From positions 124,001 to 188,000 of the forward strand of contig JADJZA010000006.1 in assembly GCA_016719385.1 (NCBI GenBank): DNA of 64,000 nucleotides, given 5' to 3'. The position numbers and the translations under genes are program-made. The stretch comes from Candidatus Microthrix subdominans (GTDB taxonomy: Bacteria > Actinomycetota > Acidimicrobiia > Acidimicrobiales > Microtrichaceae). Each line of letters starts with the position of its first letter. Positions within the stretch are counted from its first letter, which is position 1. Below the pieces are notes generated by a model that was not told where the DNA came from, searched no databases, and saw only the letters and a program-made list of their open reading frames with translations. Positions 7,377-16,115 of the stretch are shown piece after piece.

Positions 7377-9124
7377 GTCGGTTCGGTGTCCGGTGCCTGG
7401 GAGCGTGTCGCTCGGGACCCGGGCTGCCGGGCTCGCGGCGGCCGGCCCCAGGGAAGACCGCCGAGCGGCCAGGCGGACACGAATCCGCTGGCCGACCAGG
7501 CGGCCGCGGCCACGGCGGCGAACACCGCCGTACTGACCGGGCGCGCCGCCTCATCGAGGTCGTCGTCATCGATCGTGATCGACACCGGCGGCAACTCGGA
7601 GGCCTTGAGGATCCCGAACGAGCGGATCGTGAGGTCCTGGGGTTCGCCCAGTTCGTCCACCGCCAGGCCCTCGGTCGACACCCAGCCGAGCCCGGCGTGG
7701 ACGGCGCCGATCGCGTACGAGCGCAACACCACCTCATCGAGCGGCGTACCGGCCGAGACGGTCACGTCGATGCCGTCGGGACCGAATGCGGTGATCGTGG
7801 CGCACCCACCCTCCGGGGCGGTGACGCTCACCCGGTCGGGCGCAGTGCCGGCCAGCGCGACCGCCAGTGTCTGGGCCTCCGCCCAGCCCGCCCCGCGCAG
7901 CTCCGCCGACGTCGACGGTCCGGCGATCGGAACCACCTCGACCGTGGCGGCGGGCAACACCGCCTCGATGCGGGCGACCACCGGTGACGGGTCGGCGGGA
8001 CCCGACCAGCCGACGAGCACACGGCCGGAGCCGTCACTGCGGAGCCCCGCTGCGATCGGTGGGCGCTTGGCCCCCAAGCGCACGACATCCTCCCGGCTGA
8101 GCAAAACCCGCACGGGCCGGCCGAGACGGTCGGCCCACTCCCGGGCGATCGCATCCACGCCGACGCGCTGAACCCCGCCTGCGGAAGCGCCGGAATCGCC
8201 GGACAACACCGGCTCGATCTTGCCGCCGAAGGCGCCACCGTTGGCCAGCGGGCTAGCGGGCTCGCCGCCCGGTTCGCACCAGGAGGCATCGGTCTCCAGG
8301 TAAGCCGGCTCAACCCATGAGGTGCTCAGCCGCACCGCCCAGTCGCCCTCGGGCACCGACAGCGGGGGCGCTGTCGCGACGGTGGAACGCCGCCCCTGCA
8401 CCTTGCCCGATTCGAGACGGGCGCTGGCGAGCGTGTCGCCCGCCGTCCAGCCCCCCGTTCCGTCGGGCACGACGACGACGGCATCGGCCGGTGCGGCGTC
8501 GGCGGCGAAACCGGCTCGGCCCGCCACCACGTCGGCGCCGACGCTCTGGGGTGCGCCGCCCTCGATCACCGCCCGGAATGCAGCGCTGGTCACCGCAGCG
8601 TCGTCACGGTCGGGGGCGGTCAGCTCGCCGACACCGAGTGCAGCCTCGGTGATCGTCTGCCAGCCGGTACAGCGGCACAGGTGGGCGGCGAGCGCCCGTT
8701 GAACCGCCGGGACCTCCAGACGCACCGGGGTCTCCGGCGCCCCATCCGACCCCGAACGCGCCGCTGCGCCGCGCTCCGTCTTGGCGGCCAGGCCCTCGAG
8801 CCGACAGATGATCCCGGGGGTGCAAAAGCCGCATTGTGAGGCCCCGGTGGCCAGGAAGGCGGCGGTCCACGCCCGACGCCGGTCGACGTCCAGCCCGTCG
8901 AACGTCGTGATCGAGCGTCCGGCCAGGCGCCGCACGGGGGTCACGCAGGCCACTCGAGGGGCGCCGTCGACCAGCACGGTGCAACACCCGCACTGACCCT
9001 GCGGGCTGCACCCATCCTTGGCCGAGATGACGCCGGCATGGTCGCGCAGTGCGTCGAGCAGCGTGGGGGTGCCCTCGGGTACCTCGACGCTGACGCCGTC
9101 GACCACCAGCGTGAGTGAACTCAC
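7373..9124 (-). CDS. [2Fe-2S] protein fused to a shortened xanthine-dehydrogenase-like domain
   Basis: Residues 1-160 form the two-cluster [2Fe-2S] subunit of the xanthine dehydrogenase/CO dehydrogenase family: plant-type ferredoxin cysteines 39, 45, 48 and 60, then C98-GF-C101 and C150-R-C152. After a linker, residues 230 onwards resemble pieces of the molybdopterin subunit, with VEPAYLETD and GGAFGGK (about 296-302). That part spans only about 350 residues where a real large subunit has about 750, and its C-terminus is a Pro/Arg/Gly-rich tail. A complete Mo-hydroxylase is therefore unlikely. It may be an electron-transfer protein with a relic or remodelled scaffold. It is coupled to the ATP-grasp gene by a four-base overlap. 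Confidence 0.75.
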   Translation of the reverse strand: MSSLTLVVDGVSVEVPEGTPTLLDALRDHAGVISAKDGCSPQGQCGCCTVLVDGAPRVACVTPVRRLAGRSITTFDGLDVDRRRAWTAAFLATGASQCGFCTPGIICRLEGLAAKTERGAAARSGSDGAPETPVRLEVPAVQRALAAHLCRCTGWQTITEAALGVGELTAPDRDDAAVTSAAFRAVIEGGAPQSVGADVVAGRAGFAADAAPADAVVVVPDGTGGWTAGDTLASARLESGKVQGRRSTVATAPPLSVPEGDWAVRLSTSWVEPAYLETDASWCEPGGEPASPLANGGAFGGKIEPVLSGDSGASAGGVQRVGVDAIAREWADRLGRPVRVLLSREDVVRLGAKRPPIAAGLRSDGSGRVLVGWSGPADPSPVVARIEAVLPAATVEVVPIAGPSTSAELRGAGWAEAQTLAVALAGTAPDRVSVTAPEGGCATITAFGPDGIDVTVSAGTPLDEVVLRSYAIGAVHAGLGWVSTEGLAVDELGEPQDLTIRSFGILKASELPPVSITIDDDDLDEAARPVSTAVFAAVAAAAWSASGFVSAWPLGGLPWGRPPRARQPGSRATRSQAPDTEPT

Positions 9125-9173
9125 CGTGAGGCCGACGGCCGTCGAGTGCTGTTTGGTCTCGGGAGAGTGTGGC

Positions 9174-9491
9174 TCAGCTGAAGGACGAGCCGCAGCCGCA
9201 GGTGCGCTGCGCGTTGGGGTTGGTGATGGCGAAGCCGCTCTCCAACCCGTCCTTGTAATCCAGGGTGGCCCCGTCGAGCAGCTGGGCGCTGGACGGATCG
9301 CTCACGACCTTGATCGCTCCATAGGCCTCGGAGACGTCCTCGGCGTCGGTCTCGGAATCGAAGAACATCTCATAGGAGAAGCCCGAGCAGCCACCGGGAC
9401 GAACGGCCACCCGCAACGCCAGGGCATCGTCGCCCTCAGCCGCGATGAGCTGTTGAACCTTGTCGGCTGCCGTATCGGTCAGCGTGATCAT
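9174..9491 (-). CDS. A-type iron-sulfur carrier protein (IscA/ErpA/HesB family)
   Basis: A-type carriers pass [4Fe-4S] or [2Fe-2S] clusters from the SUF assembly machine to target enzymes. The 105-residue protein has the family length and the three cysteine ligands: Cys35 in RPGGCSGFSY, and Cys98 and Cys100 in the C-terminal TCGCGSSFS. It lies just upstream, on the same strand, of the [2Fe-2S] fusion protein and near the SufR-like regulator and mrp, which makes an Fe-S maturation neighbourhood. ErpA, IscA and SufA cannot be told apart here. Confidence 0.92.
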   Translation of the reverse strand: MITLTDTAADKVQQLIAAEGDDALALRVAVRPGGCSGFSYEMFFDSETDAEDVSEAYGAIKVVSDPSSAQLLDGATLDYKDGLESGFAITNPNAQRTCGCGSSFS

Positions 9492-9631
9492 CTTGTCTCC
9501 CAGGTGGTTGGCGAGCCGGCGATGCGGCCATGGTAGCTGTGGTCGAACGATCGGTCACGGGTCGACCTCGCGGGACAGGTTACCGAGGGGTCGGGCGTCG
9601 CGTGCGGTCGGGTTTGGTGCCGCTCAGCGAA

Positions 9632-10306
9632 TCAGACGTCCGCCCGCTGCGGTCGGGGGCGGTCCTTGTCGATGACGACGCAGCACGGCTCGCGGGCGGT
9701 GCGGTCGTGAAAGTCGACCGGGGGTGCGTCGCCGCGGGCCTCGAGAAGCCCTTCGATCAGGCCGCGGTGCAGCGAGCAGACCAACTCGGGGTTGGCCTCG
9801 GCCAGCTCGGAGAACGGGCAGTGGCCGAACCACACCCACGAGGGCTCGGCGCCGACCGGCTCGGGGTCGAAGCCCCAGGCCCCCATGAGCGACATGGTCG
9901 CCTCCAGCGCATCGCCCGGGTGCGTTCCGGCCAGCGTGCGGCCATGATCGCGCCCCACCTCGGCCGCGTCCGCGCCGGAGAGCCCCGCCTCCGAAGCCAG
10001 CGCCAACAGCATGCCGGCGATCGCCGGGTACACCGGTGGCTCAAGCCCCAGGCTGGGGGCATCGGCGGCCAGCGAGTACAGGTGCTGTGGCCGGCCGACC
10101 CCCCCGCTGGTGCGGGGGCGAACCTCGAGCAGGCCCAACTCGCGCATGCGCTCCAGATGGGGCCGCACCGTGTTGGGGTGCAGGTCGAGCAGTTCGGCCA
10201 CCTCGACGGTGGACCGTGGTGACGCGGCTCGTGCCAGCTCAAGGTAGATCGCATACCGGGTGTTGTCACCGAGCGCCTTGAACATGGCCAGTTGGTTCGA
10301 CTGCAC
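9632..10306 (-). CDS. SufR-like winged-helix regulator with C-terminal cysteines
   Basis: Residues 1-75 form an ArsR/DeoR-type winged helix (FKALGDNTRYAIYLEL, LDLHPNTVRPHLERM, SGGVGRPQHLYSL). The C-terminal half has cysteines in the arrangement of actinobacterial and cyanobacterial SufR: GHCPF, NPELVCSLH about 17 residues later, and a late CC pair before VVID. In SufR these hold an Fe-S cluster that tunes repression of suf genes. It is transcribed divergently from mrp with only 39 bases between, so it probably controls mrp and itself. The start is a GTG at 10306. The suf operon itself is not in the window. Confidence 0.75.
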   Translation of the reverse strand: MQSNQLAMFKALGDNTRYAIYLELARAASPRSTVEVAELLDLHPNTVRPHLERMRELGLLEVRPRTSGGVGRPQHLYSLAADAPSLGLEPPVYPAIAGMLLALASEAGLSGADAAEVGRDHGRTLAGTHPGDALEATMSLMGAWGFDPEPVGAEPSWVWFGHCPFSELAEANPELVCSLHRGLIEGLLEARGDAPPVDFHDRTAREPCCVVIDKDRPRPQRADV

Positions 10307-10333
10307 GGCTACAGTTTACACGGTCCTCGCCAG

Positions 10334-10339
10334 TAGAAT
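10334..10339 (+). promoter_or_regulatory. Candidate -10 box for mrp (TAGAAT)
   Basis: TAGAAT lies six bases before the mrp ATG at 10346. With a TTTACA-like stretch at 10315-10320, this suggests a promoter giving a nearly leaderless transcript. The spacing between the two boxes (13) is shorter than ideal, so the upstream element is doubtful. The overlapping minus-strand TAAACT (10313-10318) could serve the divergent regulator gene, so both promoters would overlap in the 39-base gap. Confidence 0.3.
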
Positions 10340-10345
10340 GTCGCC

Positions 10346-11704
10346 ATGGCGACGACGCAGCTTCCGCAGGCTCCCTCGGTCGACGAGGTGACGGCCGTGC
10401 TCACCCATGTGGTCGACCCCGAGCTGGGAGCCAACATCGTCGAGCTGGGCATGGCTCGCGAGGTGGTCGTCGCCGCCCAGGGCGAGCTGGCCGCCCGGGT
10501 GCCGCGCATCGTGTTGAGCCGCACCGACGACGGCCCCGACCGGGCCAACGGTGGCACCCCCGAGGGTGCCGTCGTCGTCGTCACGCTGGCGCTGACCACC
10601 TCCGGGTGTCCGCTGCGCGCCCAGCTGCGCCGCGACATCATCGAACGGGTCGGCTCGTTGCCCGGGGTGGGCGAGGTCCGCATCAGCTGGGCGGAGATGA
10701 CCAAGGCGGAGAAGGCCGACGCCATGGCGATCGCCCGGAAGCGGGCAAGCGAGCGGGCGCCGACCGACCTGTTGCCCGCCAGGACCCGCGTCATCCTGGT
10801 CGCCTCGGGCAAGGGCGGGGTGGGCAAGTCATCGGTCACCGCCAACCTGGCGGTGGCGCTGGCCGGCCGCGGCATGACCGTCGGCCTGATCGACGCCGAC
10901 ATCTGGGGCTTTTCGATCCCCCGCATGCTCGGCATCGACGGGCGCCTGCAGGCCGCGGCCGAAGATGGCGACGACGGCAAGGACAGCGACGCCAAGATCA
11001 GCCCCCATCGGATCCAGGTCCCGTCGACCCTGCACGACGGGCCGGGAGGCGCGGTCGAGGCGGTGTCGATGGGCTTCCTCGTCGACGACGAATCGGTGGC
11101 GCTGATGTGGCGCGGCCTCATGCTGCAGCGAGCGGTTCAGCACTTTTTAGAAGATGTCGCCTGGGGCGAGCTCGACTACCTGCTCGTCGACCTGCCACCC
11201 GGAACCGGCGACGTCCAGATGGGCCTGGCCCGCCTGCTGCCCCGCGCCGAGATGTTGGTGGTGACCACGCCGTCACTCGCCGCCAGCCGGGTGGCCCGGC
11301 GCGCGGTGTCGATGGCCCGCAACAACTACCTGCGGGTGATCGGCGTCGTCGAGAACCTGTCGAGCTATGTGGCGCCCGACGGCTCCAACCACGAGATCTT
11401 CGGCTCTGGGGGCGGCGAGTTTCTCGCCCATGAATCCGGCGTGCCGCTGCTGGGCAAGATCCCGATCGAGCCGGCGGTCGCCCAAGGCGGCGACGACGGC
11501 AAGCCGGTGGCGTTGCAGCTGAGCCACATCGATGCTTCCGCCGCTCCGCCCAGCCCGGCCGCCCGAGCGTTCGGTGAGCTGGCCCGCCTGGTCGCCACCG
11601 AGGTGTCCCCTCCGATCGAAATGGCTGGATGCACGGCCCACTTTGGTCCGGTCGACCTGGAGACGATGCGCATTCCGGGCGAGACCGTCGTTCAGCTCAC
11701 CTGA
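10346..11704 (+). CDS. mrp: Mrp/ApbC-type P-loop ATPase, Fe-S cluster carrier
   Basis: Mrp proteins carry Fe-S clusters to apoproteins in the cytosol. The N-terminus (about residues 8-120) is a MIP18/DUF59 domain with LTTSGCPLRAQL. The MinD-like ATPase follows with the deviant Walker A SGKGGVGKSSVTANLA (about 152-167), DADIWGFSIPRML and VDLPPGTGDVQ. At the place where many Mrp/Nbp35 proteins carry a CxxC cluster ligand this protein reads SSYVAPDGSNHEIFG, without cysteines, as I recall is usual for actinobacterial Mrp. A single Cys occurs late (AGCTAHF). It is divergent from the SufR-like gene. Confidence 0.9.
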   Translation: MATTQLPQAPSVDEVTAVLTHVVDPELGANIVELGMAREVVVAAQGELAARVPRIVLSRTDDGPDRANGGTPEGAVVVVTLALTTSGCPLRAQLRRDIIERVGSLPGVGEVRISWAEMTKAEKADAMAIARKRASERAPTDLLPARTRVILVASGKGGVGKSSVTANLAVALAGRGMTVGLIDADIWGFSIPRMLGIDGRLQAAAEDGDDGKDSDAKISPHRIQVPSTLHDGPGGAVEAVSMGFLVDDESVALMWRGLMLQRAVQHFLEDVAWGELDYLLVDLPPGTGDVQMGLARLLPRAEMLVVTTPSLAASRVARRAVSMARNNYLRVIGVVENLSSYVAPDGSNHEIFGSGGGEFLAHESGVPLLGKIPIEPAVAQGGDDGKPVALQLSHIDASAAPPSPAARAFGELARLVATEVSPPIEMAGCTAHFGPVDLETMRIPGETVVQLT

Positions 11705-11719
11705 GCGAGCCCGGTGCCT

Positions 11720-12625
11720 TCAGTCGAGCGGCGCGGCGGTCTCGGCGTCGTAACGGCTGCCATCGGGGAGCATGATGACCAACCGGTCGCCCTCGACGAC
11801 GAGCTCGGGCGTGACCGCTGTGGGGTCGTCTCGACCATCGAGCGCCGCCAACGCCTCCGACGTGGACTCGAAGCGGTTCAGCCAGTGCATGGTGACCACG
11901 GTGGGAAAGATCATCGTGATCGTGCCCGCGGCCGCCTCGGACAGCGCCTGGGACGGGGCGACCCAGCGGGTCGACACCAGCTCGACGTTGTCGTGCAGGG
12001 CCACCTGGCGGGGCGGCGCCCCCGTGACGTAGAAGCGTGTGTCGTAGCGGCGGTTGGCCCCGAGCGGAGTGGTCCAACGCGAGAGCGGCATCAACCGATC
12101 GACCGCCAACACCAGATCTTCGGCAACGCACAGCTGGGCCATGTTGGCCGAGCCCGAGTCGATCAACTCGCGCCACGACGGGGTGGACGAGCGGTCCCCC
12201 CCGGTTTCGGGGTGCAAACCATCGATCAGCCTGGCGGCCTCGGGTTCGTCCAACGACACCATGTCGGCCTGATGGCTGCGACGAGCGAGCAGCAGGCCGG
12301 CCTCCTCGAACGCCTCGCGCACCGCCGCCACCCGGGGGGCGAGCTCCCAGCTGCTCGGCAACTGCTCGTGCACGATGCGGGGTTGGGCCACCGGGTCGTC
12401 GTCGGGGTCAACAGCTCCGCCCGGAAAGATGTAGGCGCCGCCGACGAAGTCGCTGTCGAGGTTGCGGCGCATCATCAGCACCTCGAGGCCCGGCCCCGGG
12501 GTGCCGGTCGGTTCGGTGCCATCGCTGTCACGCAACAACACGACCGTGGCCGCATCGAGGATCGGTACCAGGTGAGGTTCTTCGGAGATCATCCCTACAG
12601 CCACGGTCGGCCAGGCTACTCCCAC
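11720..12625 (-). CDS. NUDIX hydrolase (NUDT8/NUDT19-like)
   Basis: NUDIX enzymes cleave nucleoside diphosphates linked to another moiety, such as ADP-ribose, NADH or CoA. Here the start of the box (FPGGAVDPDDDP) is separated by an insert from the core AAVREAFEEAGLLLA, which supplies the metal-binding glutamates. A large insert and a length of about 300 residues fit the NUDT8/19-like group, often CoA or acyl-CoA pyrophosphatases. The frame is open from a GTG at 12625; an ATG at 12592 is an equally possible start. It is convergent with mrp and divergent from selA. Confidence 0.85.
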   Translation of the reverse strand: MGVAWPTVAVGMISEEPHLVPILDAATVVLLRDSDGTEPTGTPGPGLEVLMMRRNLDSDFVGGAYIFPGGAVDPDDDPVAQPRIVHEQLPSSWELAPRVAAVREAFEEAGLLLARRSHQADMVSLDEPEAARLIDGLHPETGGDRSSTPSWRELIDSGSANMAQLCVAEDLVLAVDRLMPLSRWTTPLGANRRYDTRFYVTGAPPRQVALHDNVELVSTRWVAPSQALSEAAAGTITMIFPTVVTMHWLNRFESTSEALAALDGRDDPTAVTPELVVEGDRLVIMLPDGSRYDAETAAPLD

Positions 12626-12662
12626 GATCCCGGTCCGACCCCTCGGCGCTAGCCTCCGCTCC

Positions 12663-13970
12663 GTGCGTCCACCTTCGATCGACCGCCTGGCCCGCGATCA
12701 TGCGGCGTCGGGGCTGGCCCACCCCACGCTGGTGGCGTTGGCCCGCCGAACGGTCGCCGAGGTCGCCCCCGAAGCGGTCGAGACCACACTGGCGGCGGCG
12801 GTGGCCCACCGGCTGGCCCAACGCACCCAGGAGGTGATCAACGGCACCGGCGTGCTGTTGCACACCAACCTGGGCCGGGCGCCGGTCGACCCGGCGCCGG
12901 CCGACCGCTACTCCAACCTGGAGGTCGACCTGAGCGGCGGCAAGCGCGGCCCCCGGGCGGCGGCGGTCACCGACCTGGCGACCGTGCTCACCGGGGCGGA
13001 GGCAGCGTTGGTCGTCAACAACTGCGCCGCCGCGGTCATGTTGGCGTTGGCCGCAGTCGCCGGTGGCGGCGGGGTCATCGTCAGCCGCGGCGAGCTGGTC
13101 GAGATCGGCGGCGGTTTCCGAATACCCGACGTGCTCGCCCAATCCGGCGCCTCGCTCGTCGAGGTGGGCACGACCAACCGCACCAAACCAGCCGACCTCA
13201 TCGCCGCCTTCGAGCGCGCACCGGGGGATGGCCCACCCGTCACCATGGTGCTGAAGGTGCACCAGTCCAACTACCGCATCGTCGGGTTCACCGAGGCGGT
13301 GTCGGTCGCCGAGTCGAGACGTCTCGCTCCCGACGACGTCGTCGTGATGGCCGACCTGGGGTCGGGGCTGCTCGACGCTCGTTGCCGCTGGCTGCCCGGC
13401 GGCCCTCCCGCCTGGTTGGCCGACGAGCCGGGCGTCGCCCAAGTACTTGCCGACGGGGCCGACCTGGTGGCGGTGAGCTGCGACAAGTTGATGGGCGGGC
13501 CCCAGGCCGGGCTGCTCGTCGGCCGGGCCGACCTGATCGCCCGCTGCGCCCGCCACCCCCTCATGCGGGCGTTGCGCTGCGGCGGAGCCACGCTGGCCGC
13601 GCTGGAGCACACGCTGGGTGCCTACGCCGCACGCGACTTGGACGCGCTGGTGTTCTGGTCCCTCGCAACCGAGCCGGTCGAGGCCCTGGCTGGTCGAGCG
13701 GACGCGCTGGCCCGGCGAGTGGCGGCGGCACGGGTGATCGACACCGTTGCCACGACCGGGGGTGGGACGCTGCCCGGGGCGGAGATCCCGTCGGTGGGCC
13801 TGGCGCTGCCCGGCGACCACGCCGCAGCACTGCGCGCAGCCGACCCCCCGGTGATCGCCCGCCAGGCCGACGGCGACACCATCGTCGATCTACGCACGGT
13901 GTTCGCCGACCAGGACGACCATCTTGGCTCCGCCTTGAACGCCGTCCTCTCCGGCTCAGCCGACCGATGA
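12663..13970 (+). CDS. selA: L-seryl-tRNA(Sec) selenium transferase
   Basis: SelA converts Ser-tRNA(Sec) to Sec-tRNA(Sec) with selenophosphate, using PLP. The 435-residue protein shows the family signatures INGTGVLLHTNLGRAP, VVNNCAAAVMLAL, SRGELVEIGGGFRIP, EVGTTNRT and the PLP-lysine block SCDKLMGGPQAG near residue 275. Length and motif order are normal. The start is a GTG at 12663, in a 37-base gap from the divergent NUDIX gene. selB follows 13 bases after the stop, so the two are one operon. Neither selD nor the Sec tRNA gene was found in this window. Confidence 0.95.
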   Translation: MRPPSIDRLARDHAASGLAHPTLVALARRTVAEVAPEAVETTLAAAVAHRLAQRTQEVINGTGVLLHTNLGRAPVDPAPADRYSNLEVDLSGGKRGPRAAAVTDLATVLTGAEAALVVNNCAAAVMLALAAVAGGGGVIVSRGELVEIGGGFRIPDVLAQSGASLVEVGTTNRTKPADLIAAFERAPGDGPPVTMVLKVHQSNYRIVGFTEAVSVAESRRLAPDDVVVMADLGSGLLDARCRWLPGGPPAWLADEPGVAQVLADGADLVAVSCDKLMGGPQAGLLVGRADLIARCARHPLMRALRCGGATLAALEHTLGAYAARDLDALVFWSLATEPVEALAGRADALARRVAAARVIDTVATTGGGTLPGAEIPSVGLALPGDHAAALRAADPPVIARQADGDTIVDLRTVFADQDDHLGSALNAVLSGSADR

Positions 13971-13983
13971 GGCGGCGCTTGCC

Positions 13984-15732
13984 ATGACCGTGCTGGGCAC
14001 AGCCGGACACGTCGACCACGGCAAGTCCACCCTGGTGCGCGCCCTGACCGGCACCGATCCGGACACCCTGGCCGCCGAGCGAGAGCGCGGCCTGACGATC
14101 GACCTGGGCTTTGCCGTCGCCCAGTTGCCCTCGGGGCGTCGCGTGCACCTGGTCGACGTGCCCGGACACGTGCGGTTCCTCAAGAACATGCTGGCCGGCG
14201 CCGGCGCCGTGTCCGGGGTGATCTTCGTCGTCGATGCCGTCGAAGGTCCGATGGCTCAGAGCCGCGAGCACCTGATGCTGCTCGAACTGCTCGGGGTTGA
14301 GCACGGCCTCGTGGTGATCACCAAGGCGGACGCGGTTGACGACGAACGCCTCGACGACGCCACCCTGGAGGTGCTCGAGTTCCTCGAGGGCTCGCCACTG
14401 GCCGACGCCGACCCGATCGCGATCGACTCGCTGTCGGGCCGGGGCCTGGCCACGCTGCGCACCGAGATGGACCGGCTGGTCGACCGGGTCGGCACCGCCG
14501 CCATGACCGGCCGCGCCCGCCTGTGGGTCGATCGGGCGTTCAGCGCGCCGGGCGCCGGCACGGTGGTCGCCGGCACCCTCAGCGGTGCGCCCCTGGCGGT
14601 CGGCGACCTGGTCGCACTGGCGCCGGGAGGCCGCAGCGCCCGCATCCGCGACCTGCACAGCGACCATGCGCCCGTGCAGCGGGCCGAGCCGGGCAACCGC
14701 TATGCCCTGGCGCTCAGCGGCGTGCCCCGCGACCTGGTGGGTCGTGGCGTTGCGGTCGTCGGCCCTGAGGACTGGTCACCGACGACGATGGTTGACGCCA
14801 CGGTGACCGTGCTGCCCAGCCTCGACCATTCCCTGTCGCGGCGCGGCGCGCACGTCTTGCACCTCGGGTCGGGCGAGTGGCCGGTGAAGGTGCGGGTGCT
14901 CGGCGGCGAGGCGCTCGAACCGGGTGAGGAGGGCTACCTGCGCATCCACCTGCCCCAGCCGCTCCCGCTCGCCCCGGGCGACCGTTACGTGCTGCGCGAG
15001 AGCGGGCGGGGCGAAACCCAGGGTGGGGGCACGATCCTCGAGGTCGCACCGCAGCGTCGCGCCGCGTTGGCCGACCCGAGCGCCGACCCCGAGCGCGTGA
15101 TCGCCGACCGAGGGTGGGTGCGGGCCGAGGAGTTCCGACGGCTGACCGGCGTCGCCCGGCCGGCCGACGTCGGCGACTGGCTGGTCGACCCCGGGGTGCG
15201 CCACCGTGCCGAGACGGAACTCGAGGCCCGGACACACGCGGCCGGTGCCCTCGGGCTGGCCCTCGCAGAGCTCGACGACCGCGACCGGGCGCTGGCCGAG
15301 GTGCTGGCCGACCGAGGCGAACGCCTGGCGCTGCGCGACGGCCGCCTCGTCCTGCCCGGCGTCGACCTCCATCATCCATGGTTGGACGAGATCGCGCAGG
15401 CGGGGTTCGACCCGCCACCCCCGACCGGTATCGAGACCGCGGCGCTGCGCAGTTGGGTGGCCGACGGCCGGGTCGTCAAAGTGGGTGACGCCTGGTGGGC
15501 CGCCACCGCTGTTGCCGAGGCCGCCCGTCGGGTGACCGCCGCGCTCGGTGACCGCCCGGACGGCATCACGGTGGCCGAGGTGCGCGATGCCTTGGACAGC
15601 TCGCGAAAGCCCACCCTGGCAGTGCTCGGCCTCTTCGACGCCAACGGCATCACCCGTCGGCGCGGCGACCTGCGCGTCGCCGGGCCGCGGCTCGCAGCGG
15701 TCGCCGACGGCGAGCCGCTCGACGCCCGCTGA
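13984..15732 (+). CDS. selB: Selenocysteine-specific elongation factor
   Basis: SelB is the EF-Tu-like GTPase that delivers Sec-tRNA to in-frame UGA codons marked by a SECIS stem-loop. The G-domain motifs are clear: GHVDHGKST (residues 8-16), DVPGHVRFLKNM, and TKAD. Domains II and III follow, and the C-terminal half holds the winged-helix repeats that bind the SECIS RNA (for example GIETAALRSWVADGRVVKVGDAWW). The 582 residues are a little short of the E. coli protein but all parts seem present. It is co-transcribed with selA. Confidence 0.94.
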   Translation: MTVLGTAGHVDHGKSTLVRALTGTDPDTLAAERERGLTIDLGFAVAQLPSGRRVHLVDVPGHVRFLKNMLAGAGAVSGVIFVVDAVEGPMAQSREHLMLLELLGVEHGLVVITKADAVDDERLDDATLEVLEFLEGSPLADADPIAIDSLSGRGLATLRTEMDRLVDRVGTAAMTGRARLWVDRAFSAPGAGTVVAGTLSGAPLAVGDLVALAPGGRSARIRDLHSDHAPVQRAEPGNRYALALSGVPRDLVGRGVAVVGPEDWSPTTMVDATVTVLPSLDHSLSRRGAHVLHLGSGEWPVKVRVLGGEALEPGEEGYLRIHLPQPLPLAPGDRYVLRESGRGETQGGGTILEVAPQRRAALADPSADPERVIADRGWVRAEEFRRLTGVARPADVGDWLVDPGVRHRAETELEARTHAAGALGLALAELDDRDRALAEVLADRGERLALRDGRLVLPGVDLHHPWLDEIAQAGFDPPPPTGIETAALRSWVADGRVVKVGDAWWAATAVAEAARRVTAALGDRPDGITVAEVRDALDSSRKPTLAVLGLFDANGITRRRGDLRVAGPRLAAVADGEPLDAR

Positions 15733-15755
15733 GCCTCGACCGGCTCCCTGCTGGA

Positions 15756-16025
15756 TCAGCTGGCAGCGAGCTGGCGTTCGAGCATCGACTTACGCTCGCT
15801 CTCGCTGAGCCCGCCCCAGATGCCGTGAGGTTCGTGTATCTCGATTGCGTAGCTGAGGCAGTCCGACCGAACCGGACAGATCCCGCAGATGGCCTTCGCC
15901 CGCCTTTCACGCTCAAGGCGCTCGTGCTTGCGTTCGGTCTGTGCAGGCGGGAAAAACACCTCGGACTGCGGACCACGACAGGCGGCCCGTAACTGCCAAG
16001 CGACTGGCGACAACTGAATGCTCAC
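15756..16025 (-). CDS. whiB: WhiB-family Fe-S transcriptional regulator
   Basis: WhiB-like proteins are small actinobacterial regulators that bind a redox-sensitive [4Fe-4S] cluster and act with sigma factors. The 89-residue protein has the four ligands Cys16, Cys47, Cys50 and Cys56 (CGICPVRSDC), the turn GIWGGLSESER and a basic C-terminal segment. It starts with GTG. The gene is convergent with selB and sits near a Get3/ArsA pair; in Mycobacterium tuberculosis the whiB4 gene also neighbours such a pair (Rv3679-Rv3680), though the whiB subfamily here cannot be fixed by eye. Confidence 0.93.
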   Translation of the reverse strand: MSIQLSPVAWQLRAACRGPQSEVFFPPAQTERKHERLERERRAKAICGICPVRSDCLSYAIEIHEPHGIWGGLSESERKSMLERQLAAS

Positions 16026-16115
16026 GCTCTATCCCCCGATGAGCTCGCTGATGACTACCCCGACGACTGTAGAGAGCCCGCCCACCGCAGCGAAAGTCAG
16101 GCGTGCCCGACGGCA

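Noticed and set aside
6189..8171. 660-codon open frame on the plus strand
   Set aside because: It covers the palindromic repeats and runs antisense to the ATP-grasp and [2Fe-2S] genes. No domain was recognised.
15733..15755. Selenocysteine tRNA next to selB
   Set aside because: The 23-base gap is too short, and no cloverleaf with a long variable arm was seen around selA-selB.
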